Below, piece by piece: positions 23,101-33,616 of a stretch of 64,000 bases of DNA (positions are counted from its first letter, which is position 1; each line of letters begins with the position of its first letter). The DNA is taken from NCBI GenBank assembly GCA_030063045.1, contig JAQSEB010000013.1, positions 1,380,431-1,444,430 on the forward strand, given 5' to 3'. The notes below the pieces were generated by a model. It was not told the origin of the DNA. It worked only from the letters and a program-made list of their open reading frames with translations, and did no database searches. The stretch is from Pratylenchus scribneri (taxonomy: Eukaryota > Nematoda > Chromadorea > Rhabditida > Pratylenchidae). A program made the position numbers and the translations under genes.

Positions 23101-25292
23101 GAATAGAATGGATGTTGCTCGGCCATGCTTACACTCTCTATTATCATTTTTCGTATTTTATTAAAGTCAATATTCTGATTTTCGTCCATATAATTTGCAT
23201 AAATGCAGTCTACGATGAATCCAAATTTGAACAAATATTTTTGCCGGAGTCGCAATTCTTTCACATTTTTCTTTGTCCAAATTAGTTTTAAATCTTTTTG
23301 AATTTCATTTTGGGTGTCCACCTAAAAATGTACATTTCCATCTAATAATGCAGTTTAATTTCCTAAATATTTCATTAAATTCCCTGAAGAATACTGGGTT
23401 TTTACCAAGTGGATGAATTTGGATGAGTGAAAGCACATTTGACAGAGCTCAAAAAATTGGAAAAAATTGCGCCGAATTGCTCGGCAATTTTTATAAAAAT
23501 GTTGGAGAATTTTGCCGAGCAAATTAAATTTGTTTGGTAGCAATATTACACATCTCGGTGAGAGGCTAGAATTCATTCCCCGGTTCCACCACTCTACCCA
23601 AAACCCAATCCTAACCCAGAAGAATTCATTCCCCGGTTCCACCACTCTACCCAAAACCCAATCCTAACCCAGAAGAATTCATTCCCCGGTTCCACCACTC
23701 TACCCAAAACCCAATCCTAACCCAGAAGAATTCATTCCCCGGTTCCACCACTCTACCCAAAACCCAATCCTAACCCAGAAGAATTCATTCCCCGGTTCCA
23801 CCACTCTACCCAAAACCCAATCCTAACCCAGAAGAATTCATTCCCCGGTTCCACCACTCTACCCAAAACCCAATCCTAACCCAGAAAAGCCATAAAGAAT
23901 TATTAATTTTCTTTTATTTTCAATCTTTTAAGATATGGTAGAAAATTTATTCATGTCAGTAATTTCAATGAATTTTTGATATTAATTTCGGAAATTTTTT
24001 GCAAAAAAATATCAGAAAATTGAGCATAAAAAATTTTTTCTAAAAAATATAAAATTTTAATTTATTTAAGATGTAAATACTTTGAAAATACTGATTAACT
24101 CTAAAAACATTTGGTACTTGGCGACTTTGTATCCCATTTTTGGGAAAGTGCTTGGTCCCTTTTATAGGTTTGCCATATGTTGGATTAGCGACGGTCAAGG
24201 TTGGATTAGAGTTTGGGATTGGCTAAAAATCATTTTACATGTATTTTGGACCAAGCAATTTTCAAAATGCGATAAAAAGTCGACAAGTATCATAAAATCT
24301 TTTAGTTAAACTCTCACCTTGTTGATTACGTCAAATAAAAACAACTGGAGAGGGAGTTGTTTTGTGAACTTTATGAAGTCTTTCCACTCCTCGAGTGTTA
24401 ATAATCCCCCAAAATGCCTTGCTAAATTGGAAATATGGAAATGCAAATCATCAAAAATGTGAGGGGATTTCAAAGCCTCTACTGGGTCATCCACAATTGA
24501 TGGATGAGCAAATAATTTAGGCCCGCGAACAGCCAAAAAATCATATAATTCAAAAATGTTGGCCAATTCCGGATTTGCTTTAAAATCTGAATTTGCAGCA
24601 ATAATTTTTGAAATATGCGTGAGTAGAAAGTTAGGGAATGTTACGAATTTTTTCGATAAAGGCCCATATAAGCAGGGAGAAAAGCAGAGTGTCTCTATTT
24701 CAACCAAATTCGTGTTTTATGTTCTTTTTAACAATAGGGAATTAGCAGGACAAAACAAAAGATTTTTCATATATTTTGCTGTTTTCCGGGCTCAACAGCA
24801 CTAACAAATATATTCTAATCGGGTGTAGAGCCCATATTCCGATTATAGGAATTGCCGTACTTTTTAATTCGTTTCGATTTGGAATAGTGTTGAGTCCCAA
24901 AAAAATTTTTGCAAAAGCAAAAATTGGACCATAAATTCAAAAAGAGTATTTTTGAAATAATTTCTCTTATTATTCTTTAAGAATTATCCTTTTATTAAAT
25001 ATTAAATTTACAACTTTTTGAAATTGAATTATTTTTCAACTCAGATATTTTCAATTTTTAATGGATTTAAAATTTTTTGAAAAATTTCGAATTCCGGAAT
25101 TCTGGTGTTAGTTTTGCTCCGATTCCCATTTTCTATTGTCCCAGAGGTCAAATTTATGTATTGTCCCATTCGCCCACCTTCACTGATGCCAGAAAACATT
25201 TGTTTACTGTTACTGACTGTTTCCATCAAAATTGCATATTCACAACAAATTGTGAAGAAAAATAAAATTGCCATCAGCATCATCATTTTCAT
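20123..25292 (-). CDS. Unit 3: secreted repeat-family protein, 6 exons, intact
   Basis: On the complement, exons 25292-25178, 24586-24318, 23321-23019, 22848-22498, 21407-21169 and 20510-20123 join without a stop into 554 residues. Exon 1 encodes the signal MKMMMLMAILFFFTICCEYA. Family motifs are present: ELANIFELYDFLA, ELRLRQKYLFKFGFI, EDPYFPEKLPKIYNLLALLE, LRIFCVGIRQMDS and VPGAMKKF. The second exon is a natural fusion: the small intron between family exons 2 and 3, and part of the coding sequence around it, are gone, yet the frame is kept. It also starts 12 bases later than in the other copies. The gene lies inverted relative to its four paralogues. A hAT-like element enlarges the intron at 21408-22497. 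Confidence 0.75.
21564..22028. mobile_element. hAT-like non-autonomous element, 465 bases
   Basis: The ends are CAGGGATGCCAGA and TCTGGCAACCCTG (imperfect inverted repeat with the CAGGG start typical of hAT). Flanks are ATTTAAAGC and ATTTAAAC, an 8-base duplication with one extra base. The interior has TGCGCAGCGTAAAATTTT and no coding frame. It lies inside an intron of unit 3. Confidence 0.7.
23569..23885. repeat. 53-base tandem repeat, six copies
   Basis: Six almost identical units run from GAATTCATTCCCCGGTTCCA to CCCAATCCTAACCCAGAA, with no spacers. The array is much richer in C than its surroundings and sits between unit 3 exon 4 and exon 2, within the intron. Confidence 0.9.
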
Positions 25293-26195
25293 TGAAAAGT
25301 AAAATTAGTAATAAGAATAAGATTTAAATTTGCAAATAAATAAAGGGAAAAGTCGCTTATTTGGTGGAGATTTTCTTGGGTATCAGTTAATAAATATGAA
25401 TGATTGAGATCCTGTGGTGGAATACTAATAATAGGCTCGGACCAATTTTATTGGCCCAAATTTATTCGCCCGCACGGCTGGAAAAAATGACAGACATGAT
25501 AGATGCCAAGCCACGAAGCTTATGACAATAGCAACGGTAGTAGAGAGGTCGTAAAACCTCTTTTAATTCGCCATGGGGAATATTTTTCAACACTTCAAAA
25601 ATTGAGAAAATTAAGGGTCTAACTCCTTAATTTTTGGGCATTTTTGAAAAATTTATAATGGAATTTATAGATTTTATAGAACTAAGACAATGCAATAATT
25701 TTTTTTTCAAAGTTTTTCCTATTTAAAGCAACGAATCCTCAAAATCGAGACTGAATAATTATTAGAGGGCGGGTAATTAAAAGATGTTTTACGATATATC
25801 ACATTTCGCCGCATGAGGAGAAAATTAGTCATTTTGGCCATGATTTCTTTTTCTCTGACATTTCTTTCTCAATTGACAATTTTAAATTATAATAAAATTT
25901 AAATATAAAATAAAGGCCTCTTTTTTGCAAAATTTGTTGCTCTCTTTTCTTGGATAAGGGCCCCATAAATAAAATTTATGGATGATCAGAAAAAATGCAC
26001 GAGTGATTAATATAATGGAGATAGAGAGGGAAATCACATTAGAAATATTTGAGATTGACGAAATGTGGTGATGATCAAAAAAGGATAAAATGATCAGCCA
26101 ATAACAATGCAGGAATATGGGCATTGTCTTTGTCATATGACATTGGAAAGAAGCAAAGCAGCAAAAAGGGGCATAGCAAAAATGAGCCATAATGC
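25293..26195 (-). promoter_or_regulatory. Conserved upstream block of unit 3
   Basis: Read on the complement, this block matches the upstream regions of units 2, 4 and 5. The core TTGGGCCAATAAAATTGGTC lies at 25440-25459 (complement), followed by CGAGCCTAT, about 150 bases before the ATG. The upstream part shares AAATTTTGCAAAAAAGAGGC and CTGATCATCCATAAATT. Confidence 0.5.
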
Positions 26196-26249
26196 CTGTA
26201 TCGAAGGTAGGAATTTAAATGAAATTCAGGAGGATTGAATATGTGAATT

Positions 26250-26513
26250 CTCTATTTGATGCCTCTCCCAGCAAAAATGGGCCTTTTTCTGAGATGTACA
26301 CTGTACACTCTATTTGATGCCTCTCCCGGCAAAAATGGGCCTTTTTCTGAGATGTACACTGTACACTCTATTTGATGCCTCTCCCGGCAAAAATGGGCCT
26401 TTTTCTGAGATGTACACTGTACACTCTATTTGATGCCTCTCCCGGCAAAAATGGGCCTTTTTCTGAGATGTACAACTCTATTCAATGCCACTCCCGGCAA
26501 AATGGTGCGGCAT
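26250..26513. repeat. 58-base tandem repeat, about 4.5 copies
   Basis: Units begin CTCTATTTGATGCCTCTCCC and end GAGATGTACACTGTACA. The first four are nearly identical, and the last is shorter and diverged. No spacers. Confidence 0.9.
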
Positions 26514-27163
26514 TCTGATATCTTTTCTTTGATTGTGCTTCTATATTCTGTTCTAAATATTATAATTTTTTTATTTTCTTTGAAATATGTAATAGAAGAG
26601 AAAATGTAAAAATTTATTTAGAGTCCAAGATTTTAATGAATTTTAATGGATTTTCGGGTTCGAAGATAAATTGTAATTAATTCTAAAATATTAATACCAA
26701 AATGGCTAGAGAAAGATTTGTTTAATTATTTTTTATTTCTTTCTATTTATTTGATTTTTATTTTTTAAAATTTTATAACAAATTTAAAATTTATTCATCC
26801 TTCTAATTTATGGACATTGGGAATTTGGATTTTCTGAAATGAATTATTTTTTAATTTTTCGCAAATAATTTGTCGAAAATGTATTGGCAAAAAAAAAGAT
26901 TTTATATTTTCATTTCCACGCATTGGAATCAAATCCATATTAACATGCCCAAAAAACATGAAAAATATATCGCGAATCCGCGACAGTATAGAACAAAAAT
27001 GGAATTTAAAATTTATTCCCTTTTAAGAATCCATTTGATTCTCTTTCAAAAATTCATATTTATAATTGAAAGGGTTTCCATTTTTAAAATCATATCTTTA
27101 TAATAGTCAATCCCATTAAAAATAAAAATCCTTACAATTTTATCAACTCACTGAATAAAAAAA
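26514..27163. other. Intergenic, no gene seen
   Basis: AT-rich spacer leading into the small secreted peptide gene. The 77-codon frame at 26870 has no signal or splice support. Confidence 0.4.
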
Positions 27164-27862
27164 ATGAAATTTCTTCACTCATTGATTTTCTTTATTACCA
27201 TTTCCATTTTTCCTTTACTGATTTTCACCGCTCCCCAATTACCTAGTGAAAATTGGCCCGTTCCAACCAAAATGGATACTATCGATAAATCAGAAGAATT
27301 ATTTATTGATCAAGACCAACATATTGACGGTGGTTTTCTCGGCTTTTTCATGGGAACTGTCAATAATTCTGGAGAAATAGCAAAGCAGTTGTAAGAAATT
27401 AATATAATATTTAATGGATTTGGAAATATATTATTGGGAAATGACAAATTCCCAATATTATTTATGTGTTGGTCTAGCTAATTTTGGAAATCTCTACTTC
27501 TAAACAACATAGGATTAGAAAATTTGGCTCACTCATTTCGGCTTAGTCGAATTTAGTTTAAGAAATGTCATTTTCAGAACAATATGATATTGAAGTTATT
27601 GCTTAAGCTCAAAACAGTTTGAGTTTAAACAATGGAATTAATTTCTAAAACCAGCTCATAACGATCTGAAATTTTTATATCAATAAATTAAATTGGATCA
27701 ATTCTCAAATTTCTTATTTCCTAAAAGTAAAGATCTCCAAAATTAATAATCTCGGAATTTGTTAATTCAAATTTATTCTCATTTCTAAATATCAGCCCTG
27801 TCCGTGATTGCGCCGATTGTGATTTTTATGATGATGATTGCTTTGCTGAATGCAATGCTTGA
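27164..27862 (+). CDS. Small secreted Cys peptide, 2 exons
   Basis: Exons 27164-27390 and 27796-27862 (phase 2, GT-AG) give 97 residues. The N-terminus is a strong signal peptide (MKFLHSLIFFITISIFPLLI), probably cut after FTA. The middle is acidic and Gly-containing (HIDGGFLGFFMG). The second exon carries all four mature cysteines in a C-x2-C-x7-C-x3-C pattern (DCADCDFYDDDCFAECNA) and ends the protein. It looks like a small disulphide-stabilised secreted peptide. I know no named family with this spacing. It stands alone between units 3 and 4. Confidence 0.65.
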
Positions 27863-28184
27863 ATAAAAATGACAAATGAAAGATCCGGCATATGAATTTG
27901 GATACATTTAAATTTTTCAAAATATTTTTAAAAAATTCAACAAAAACTCTCATTTAAATTGACTTTTCAATTCAATTGTGATTTCCAATTCCCATTTGAT
28001 TTTGATTTTCTTTCTTCACATATGCTTTCGGCAACATCTTATTGGGTGAATCTAATATTAAAAAAAGTGATTAGAAATGTGAAATAAGTATACTTTCATT
28101 ACCGGGATTTTCGCCGGACCATTCATTTTCTTGGACAGGTTTTTCAACTTGTTTGCCATCGGGTCAGACGTCCATGACTTTGTC

Positions 28185-28622
28185 ATTTTGGTCATTTACT
28201 GCTCTCCCTTTTTGCCACTTTGCTTATGCCCTTGCCCCAATCAAATATTAAGGCTGATCATTTCACCCATTTTTAGCCATCATCACGATTCGTTGGCAGT
28301 CTCAAACATTTCTAAAATGAATTACCTCCCCATCTCCATTAAATTGATCACCCATAAACGTACAGTTTTTATACAATCACCCGTAAATTAAATTTATATT
28401 GCCCTTATTCAAGAAAAGGTGGCAGCAAATTTTATAAAAGAGGCCACTATTAAAATTGTCAATTCGAGAATTTGGTCCAATAAATATGCCCTAGCCTCTT
28501 CGATTTGCCCTCTTTCTTATAACGACCAATCATTCAATCTTCTCCCAAATAAACTACTTTTAATTTTCAATCTATTTGAAAATTTCCATCTTAATTATTT
28601 AATTTTATTTGCAAAGGAAATT
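28185..28622 (+). promoter_or_regulatory. Conserved upstream block of unit 4
   Basis: The block matches those of units 2, 3 and 5: GATCACCCATAAACGTAC, GCCCTTATTCAAGAAAAGG, GCAAATTTTATAAAAGAGGC. The core GGTCCAATAAATATGCCCTA is at 28474-28493, about 140 bases before the ATG. Confidence 0.5.
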
Positions 28623-31600
28623 ATGATGCTGATGGCAATTTTATTATATTTCTTCACAATTTGTTGTGAATATGCATTTTTGATGGAAACGGACATTGGC
28701 AAGAGTAGTGCACAAATACCTACTGGAAAAGACATTAACGAAGGTCTTAAACAAATCAATTTGGCCCTTGGGACAATTAGAATATATCTGATAGTGCTGC
28801 TGGGCCCATATAACAAAAAATCCTTTAAAATTTAGGCAATTTTATTGTTTTTTTTTCTCTAAAAATATAATAAAAATGCTTATTGTTAAGGAAAGATGGG
28901 CATTTTTTCTCTAACTTTTTAGCTTATCAAATGCTAATAATTTTGGTAATTTAAAACAAAAAAAGAATTTATATGCAAAAAAATTTAGCTGAATTTTTCC
29001 TCAATCGTCTACTCCCCGATAGCACCAGAGGTGTACCCCATGCAGAATTTTATCTTGATTAATCCCTAGTTTCTTTTCCCACTTACATTTTTTTAAATTC
29101 AGTACCGCAAATGGATTTTAAAGAAAATCCGGAACTGGCCAAAATCTTTACATTATTTGATTTGTTGGCTCTCCGTGGTCATAAATTGTATGCTCATCCG
29201 GCTATTATAGATGATCCAGAAAAGACTGAAATCTCCACATATTATTGATGAATTTTCTTTCCATCAAAGAATGTTCAATTATGCAAGGGATTTTCGGGAA
29301 TTTACAACTCAGGCATATAAATGCATCGCTATAATTCTCTTAAATTTTGATTTTATTTTAGGGAGAAAATGGGGTAGAAACAGAAAGAGAATTAAGGCCG
29401 GATGAGAAGAAACGCTTCATAAAGATTAAATATCCGAACACAAACGTTTTGTTATTATTGGACGTAATCAAAAATGTGAGTTAATAAAGATATAATAAAA
29501 ATGTAGAATAGATTAAAGAAAATTAATCATTTATAAAAAAATATATTTGGAAACGTTCATAGAGATTAAATGAAAATATATATTATTTTAGGTGGACATT
29601 CAAAATGAAATTCAAAAGGAATTGGAAGCAATTTGGGCAGAAGAAAATGTGGATGAATTGCGACTTCGGCAAAAATATTTATTCAAATTTGGATTCATCG
29701 TGGACTGCATTTATGCATATTATATGGATGAAAATCAGAAAATTGACTTTGACAAAATACGTACAATGACAATAATGAAAGTAAGTAAGGTCGAACAACA
29801 TCCATTTTACTCAATTTTGACTGATAACAAATGTGCCAGTGAAGATGAAATTCGAATTTTTGTGAATTTAATCAACTCAAATACAACGGTAATTTTTTAA
29901 TTATAGTTTTGAATTTAATCAAAACACATTTTAATAAAAAATATATATTGATCAATAAACATATTTTAATCGAAAAAAAAGAAAATCAATTTATCGAAAA
30001 CACATCGAAAATAAATTTTAATTAAAGAACACATTTTTATCGAAAATACATTTTAATCCAAAACACATTTTAATCGAAAATACATTCTAATCGAAAACAC
30101 ATTTTAATCGAAACACATTTTAATCCTAAACACATTTTAATCAAAGAACACATTTTAATCGAAAATACATTTTAATCCAAAACACATTTTAATCGAAACA
30201 CATTTTAATCCAAAACACATTTTAATCAAAGAACACATTTTAATCCAAAACACATTTTAATCAAAGAACACATTTTAATCCAAAACACATTTTAATCAAA
30301 GAACACATTTTAATCCAAAACACATTTTAATCGAAAACACATTTTAATCGAAACACATTTTAATCCAAAACACATTTTAATCAAAGAACACATTTTAATC
30401 GAAAATACATTTTAATCCAAAACACATTTTAATCAAAACACATTTTAATCGAAACACATTTTAATCCAAAACACATTTTAATCAAAGAACACATTTTAAC
30501 CGAAAATACATTTTAATCCAAAACACATTTTAATCAAAACACATTTTTATCGAAACACATTTTAATCCAAAACACATTTTAATCAAAGAACACATTTTAA
30601 ATGAAAATACATTTTATCGAAAAAAACAGCCAAAATACATTTTAATTTAAAATATATTTTAATCGAAAACACATCAAGACAAATTTAATCGACGAGACTT
30701 TTTAATCAAAACACATTTTAAATAAAATACATATATTATCAAAAATATTTAAATTAAATTTTTTCTAATTACTTGAAAACATTTTTCTCTTAGCTAATTA
30801 TAATATAATTTTTTAGGTAAATAGTGCGAGTATTAAACAATTTTTTAATTTCCAAAAGAAAGAGCAATTTCTGAATGAAATAGCAAATGAAGAAAAAATG
30901 AATGGAAATATGAAAGAGGAATATGCGCAATTGCAAGAAGATCCATATTTCCCAGAAAAATTGCCAAAAATATTCAATTTGTTGGCACTATTAGATGTGA
31001 TAACTGAAATTGTTATGGGAATTATTCTCCAAATAAAAAAGCCGAAAGATTATAAAAATGATCAAATGATTTTGTTAAGAAAAATTTTAGAGAGAATAAA
31101 AATTAATATTTTCAAAGGTGAAAAAAGGTTCATTTCAAGCCACTATAAAAGAGTGGCAAACCAGGTTTGTTTATGGGCTAAATTGATATGAAATAAATTT
31201 ATTAAGAAATAGTTCGTAAAAAGAAATTTATAAAAATATACAAATGTTAAATTTCCATTTCAAAATTTATTTTTTATTTTTTTATTTTCTAAAAGTTGCA
31301 TTCATAAAATTATTTATATAAAATATTTTTATCAATTTAATTTTTAAATATTCAATTTTTATTTCCTAAGATATCCGATGAAAAATTGCGAGCCAACTTG
31401 GGAGCAATCACAGTTGATGACACAGTTTTCACTGTCATATTTAACAATGATATTAAATATCCATATGAAAATTGGTATTCCCGTCTAAAAGTCCAAATGC
31501 TCAAATATTTTGTCGAAAAATATTTTGATGTATCCGATCTCGAGAATGGGGATAATTTATTTATGCTTAGCTATAATATAGGCAAACAAATTATGCAGAA

Positions 31601-32215
31601 AACATTAAGGTATTATTTTCTATTTTTTATTAAAAAGAATATAAAAAATTTTTTCATTTTTTAGAAATATATTTATTTTTTTAAAAATTTATTTAATTAT
31701 AAAAAATATAGATTTCTTAAAAATAAATATTTTCATGATGTTATAAAATTTGTTCGAAATTTTACTTAAAAATAGCCCTATAAAATATTTTTGCTAAACT
31801 AGGTCTTTGCTGAAAATCGGAAAAGAATAGGCAATTAATTCTCATTTTTAGCCATATTGGAGAAGGGAGAACCGAAATTGAAGAAGTGAAGAAAAATAAA
31901 CTGCTCGCCCAATTACATTTACGTATTTTTTGTTTGGGAATACGCCAAATAGACAGTAGTAAACGAATATTGCCAATAAATGTACACAGAAAGAACACAT
32001 TCCATGCCAAAATGGTGTCTGAATTGCTGGAAATTGTGCCTGGTGCCATGGAAAAATTCAATGAAATAATCATTCCAAAGGAGGAATTTTTGAAAGAGAA
32101 TCCACATCAAGAGACTAAATTATTTTTTGAAGCAGTAGCAGAAGTACGGCGAAAAATGTGCGAAAAGCAACAACACAATGAGAAAGATTTGGAGTCGAAT
32201 AAAACTATTTCATAA
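28623..32215 (+). pseudogene. Unit 4: secreted repeat-family member with frameshift
   Basis: Exons 28623-28743, 29103-29312, 29362-29475, 29592-29888, 30817-31164, 31371-31609 and 31852-32215 follow the family structure. Exon 1 is a signal peptide (MMLMAILLYFFTICCEYAFL). In exon 2 a 2-base deletion just after the codons for DDPEK (about 29225) shifts the frame and gives a TGA at 29246-29248. The original frame resumes beyond it (IIDEFSFHQRMFNYARDF) and all later exons are open with family motifs, ending KTIS. As written, translation stops within the first 90 residues. The second intron (29313-29361) begins GC. Intron 4 holds an 18-20-base minisatellite. Recent loss or an assembly error would look alike. 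Confidence 0.75.
29925..30735. repeat. Minisatellite ACACATTTTAATCGAAA in unit 4 intron 4
   Basis: About 40 degenerate units of 16-19 bases (AACACATTTTAATCCAAA, AACACATTTTAATCAAAG, ATACATTTTAATCGAA) fill most of the intron. Confidence 0.9.
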
Positions 32216-32990
32216 ATTTAAGAACACCTTCTATTTCCAATTATTTTTTCTTCGGTTTTTCTTTGCTAAATGAAAAGTGTTTATTACGCCAATCTATTTT
32301 CTTTCTTTTTCGGTTATCTTTAACATTCATTTTTGTTGACGCATTTTTGGCTTGACATTTCCAACAGATAAAGTGAATTTGGACAATCTATTTTATAAAA
32401 AATAAATTTCAAATCAAACTTTATATAATGACAAATTTATATTTGATTGCTATAATTAAAATTGTCAAAGATAATGACACGACTTTTAATTTTATTTTCT
32501 CATTTACTTAATCCACCTTAAAAGAGATTCTCTTACGGTAATGTAAAGTCGACTCTGGATTGGGTGGAATTGGGTCATAAAAGAGTAAAAATTCGGAGTC
32601 CGGGATCGGAATCAAAAATTTGAAAAGCATAAAATTGATTGGATTTACAGTTGAAGTTGAAGTTGCCGGCACCAGCATCATATAGGGAATTTTTTTGGCA
32701 TGGATCAACAATATTATTTCGACAAGTAGACACATAGACAACACCAAAAACTTTCACAATATCAATTATATCAATAAAAATTTGCCAAAAAAAACAATTT
32801 CATTTCTATTTTTACTAATCTCGAAACAAATGCAATAGAGCCAGGCAGGACAAGAGACTCGCATGAAGAGGGAAATGTGGCAAAAATGGAGCAAAACATA
32901 TATGCAAATGAATATTAATATGAAAAGAATCTTTCAACTTTCTAATAACATATTTGATTTCAAAAATTTATTGAATTTCCACTATTAAAT
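32216..32990. other. Intergenic with one weak small-protein candidate
   Basis: It starts with the family 3' flank (CTTTCTTTTTCGGTTATC). Beyond that, only the weak complement frame at 32575-32757 stands out. Confidence 0.4.
32575..32757 (-). other. Possible small Cys-containing exon
   Basis: On the complement the frame reads VKVFGVVYVSTC, then DPCQKNSLYDAGAGNFNFNC, and stops after 60 codons. A short hydrophobic start (MKLFFLANFY) lies just upstream in another frame. It could be a frame-broken secreted peptide or chance; there is no splice evidence. Confidence 0.2.
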
Positions 32991-33084
32991 AATGTAATTT
33001 TCCCACCTATTTACTGAATGATTGCTCCATCAATTTTTGCCTATAGTCATAACAATTCGCTAGTATTTAAAATGATTTGCTTCT

Positions 33085-33616
33085 CCATTATATTGATCAT
33101 CCATACATTCTAAAATGATTCGCTTCTCGGCTATATTGTTCACCCATACATCTTTCTGATCACCCGAAATTGAATTTATGCTGCTCTTATCCAAGCAAAT
33201 AGGCTGCAAATTTTGTAAAATAGAGTCATTATTTATATATTTCCAATTTAAATTGTAATTCTGAATGAAATGGCAAAGAAAAAAGCACGAGCACAACGGC
33301 CATTTTTCTCTTTTTACGGCTGGCGAATGATGATTTCTCTCCTCCCTCCTGCAATCTCATATAGGCTTCATGACATCTATTATTTGTGTCTATTGATGGG
33401 TAGCGAATATTGGATAAATTACCAGCCGAGCATGCGTAAATTCTAAATTTTGGCTAATAAATACACCCGATTCTATTTTATGTAGCTTCTCCTAATGTTA
33501 ATCATTTAATATTCCTAACTATAATCCAACAAAGTCCCACCAAATAAACTGCTTTTAATTTTCCGTCTATTTGAAAATTTCCATCTTAATTATTTAATTT
33601 TACATTTGCAAAGAAA
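33085..33616 (+). promoter_or_regulatory. Conserved upstream block of unit 5
   Basis: The block shows the same order of conserved segments as in units 2-4, including CTGATCACCCGAAATT and CTTATCCAAG. The core TTGGCTAATAAATACACCCG lies at 33450-33469, about 150 bases before the ATG. Confidence 0.5.

Noticed and set aside
23569..23885. Six identical repeats resembling a CRISPR array
   Set aside because: Units abut with no unique spacers, and the setting is a eukaryotic intron; it is a simple tandem repeat.
29925..30735. Regular short repeats resembling an array with spacers
   Set aside because: Unit and spacer are both degenerate versions of one 16-19-base motif; it is a minisatellite in an intron.
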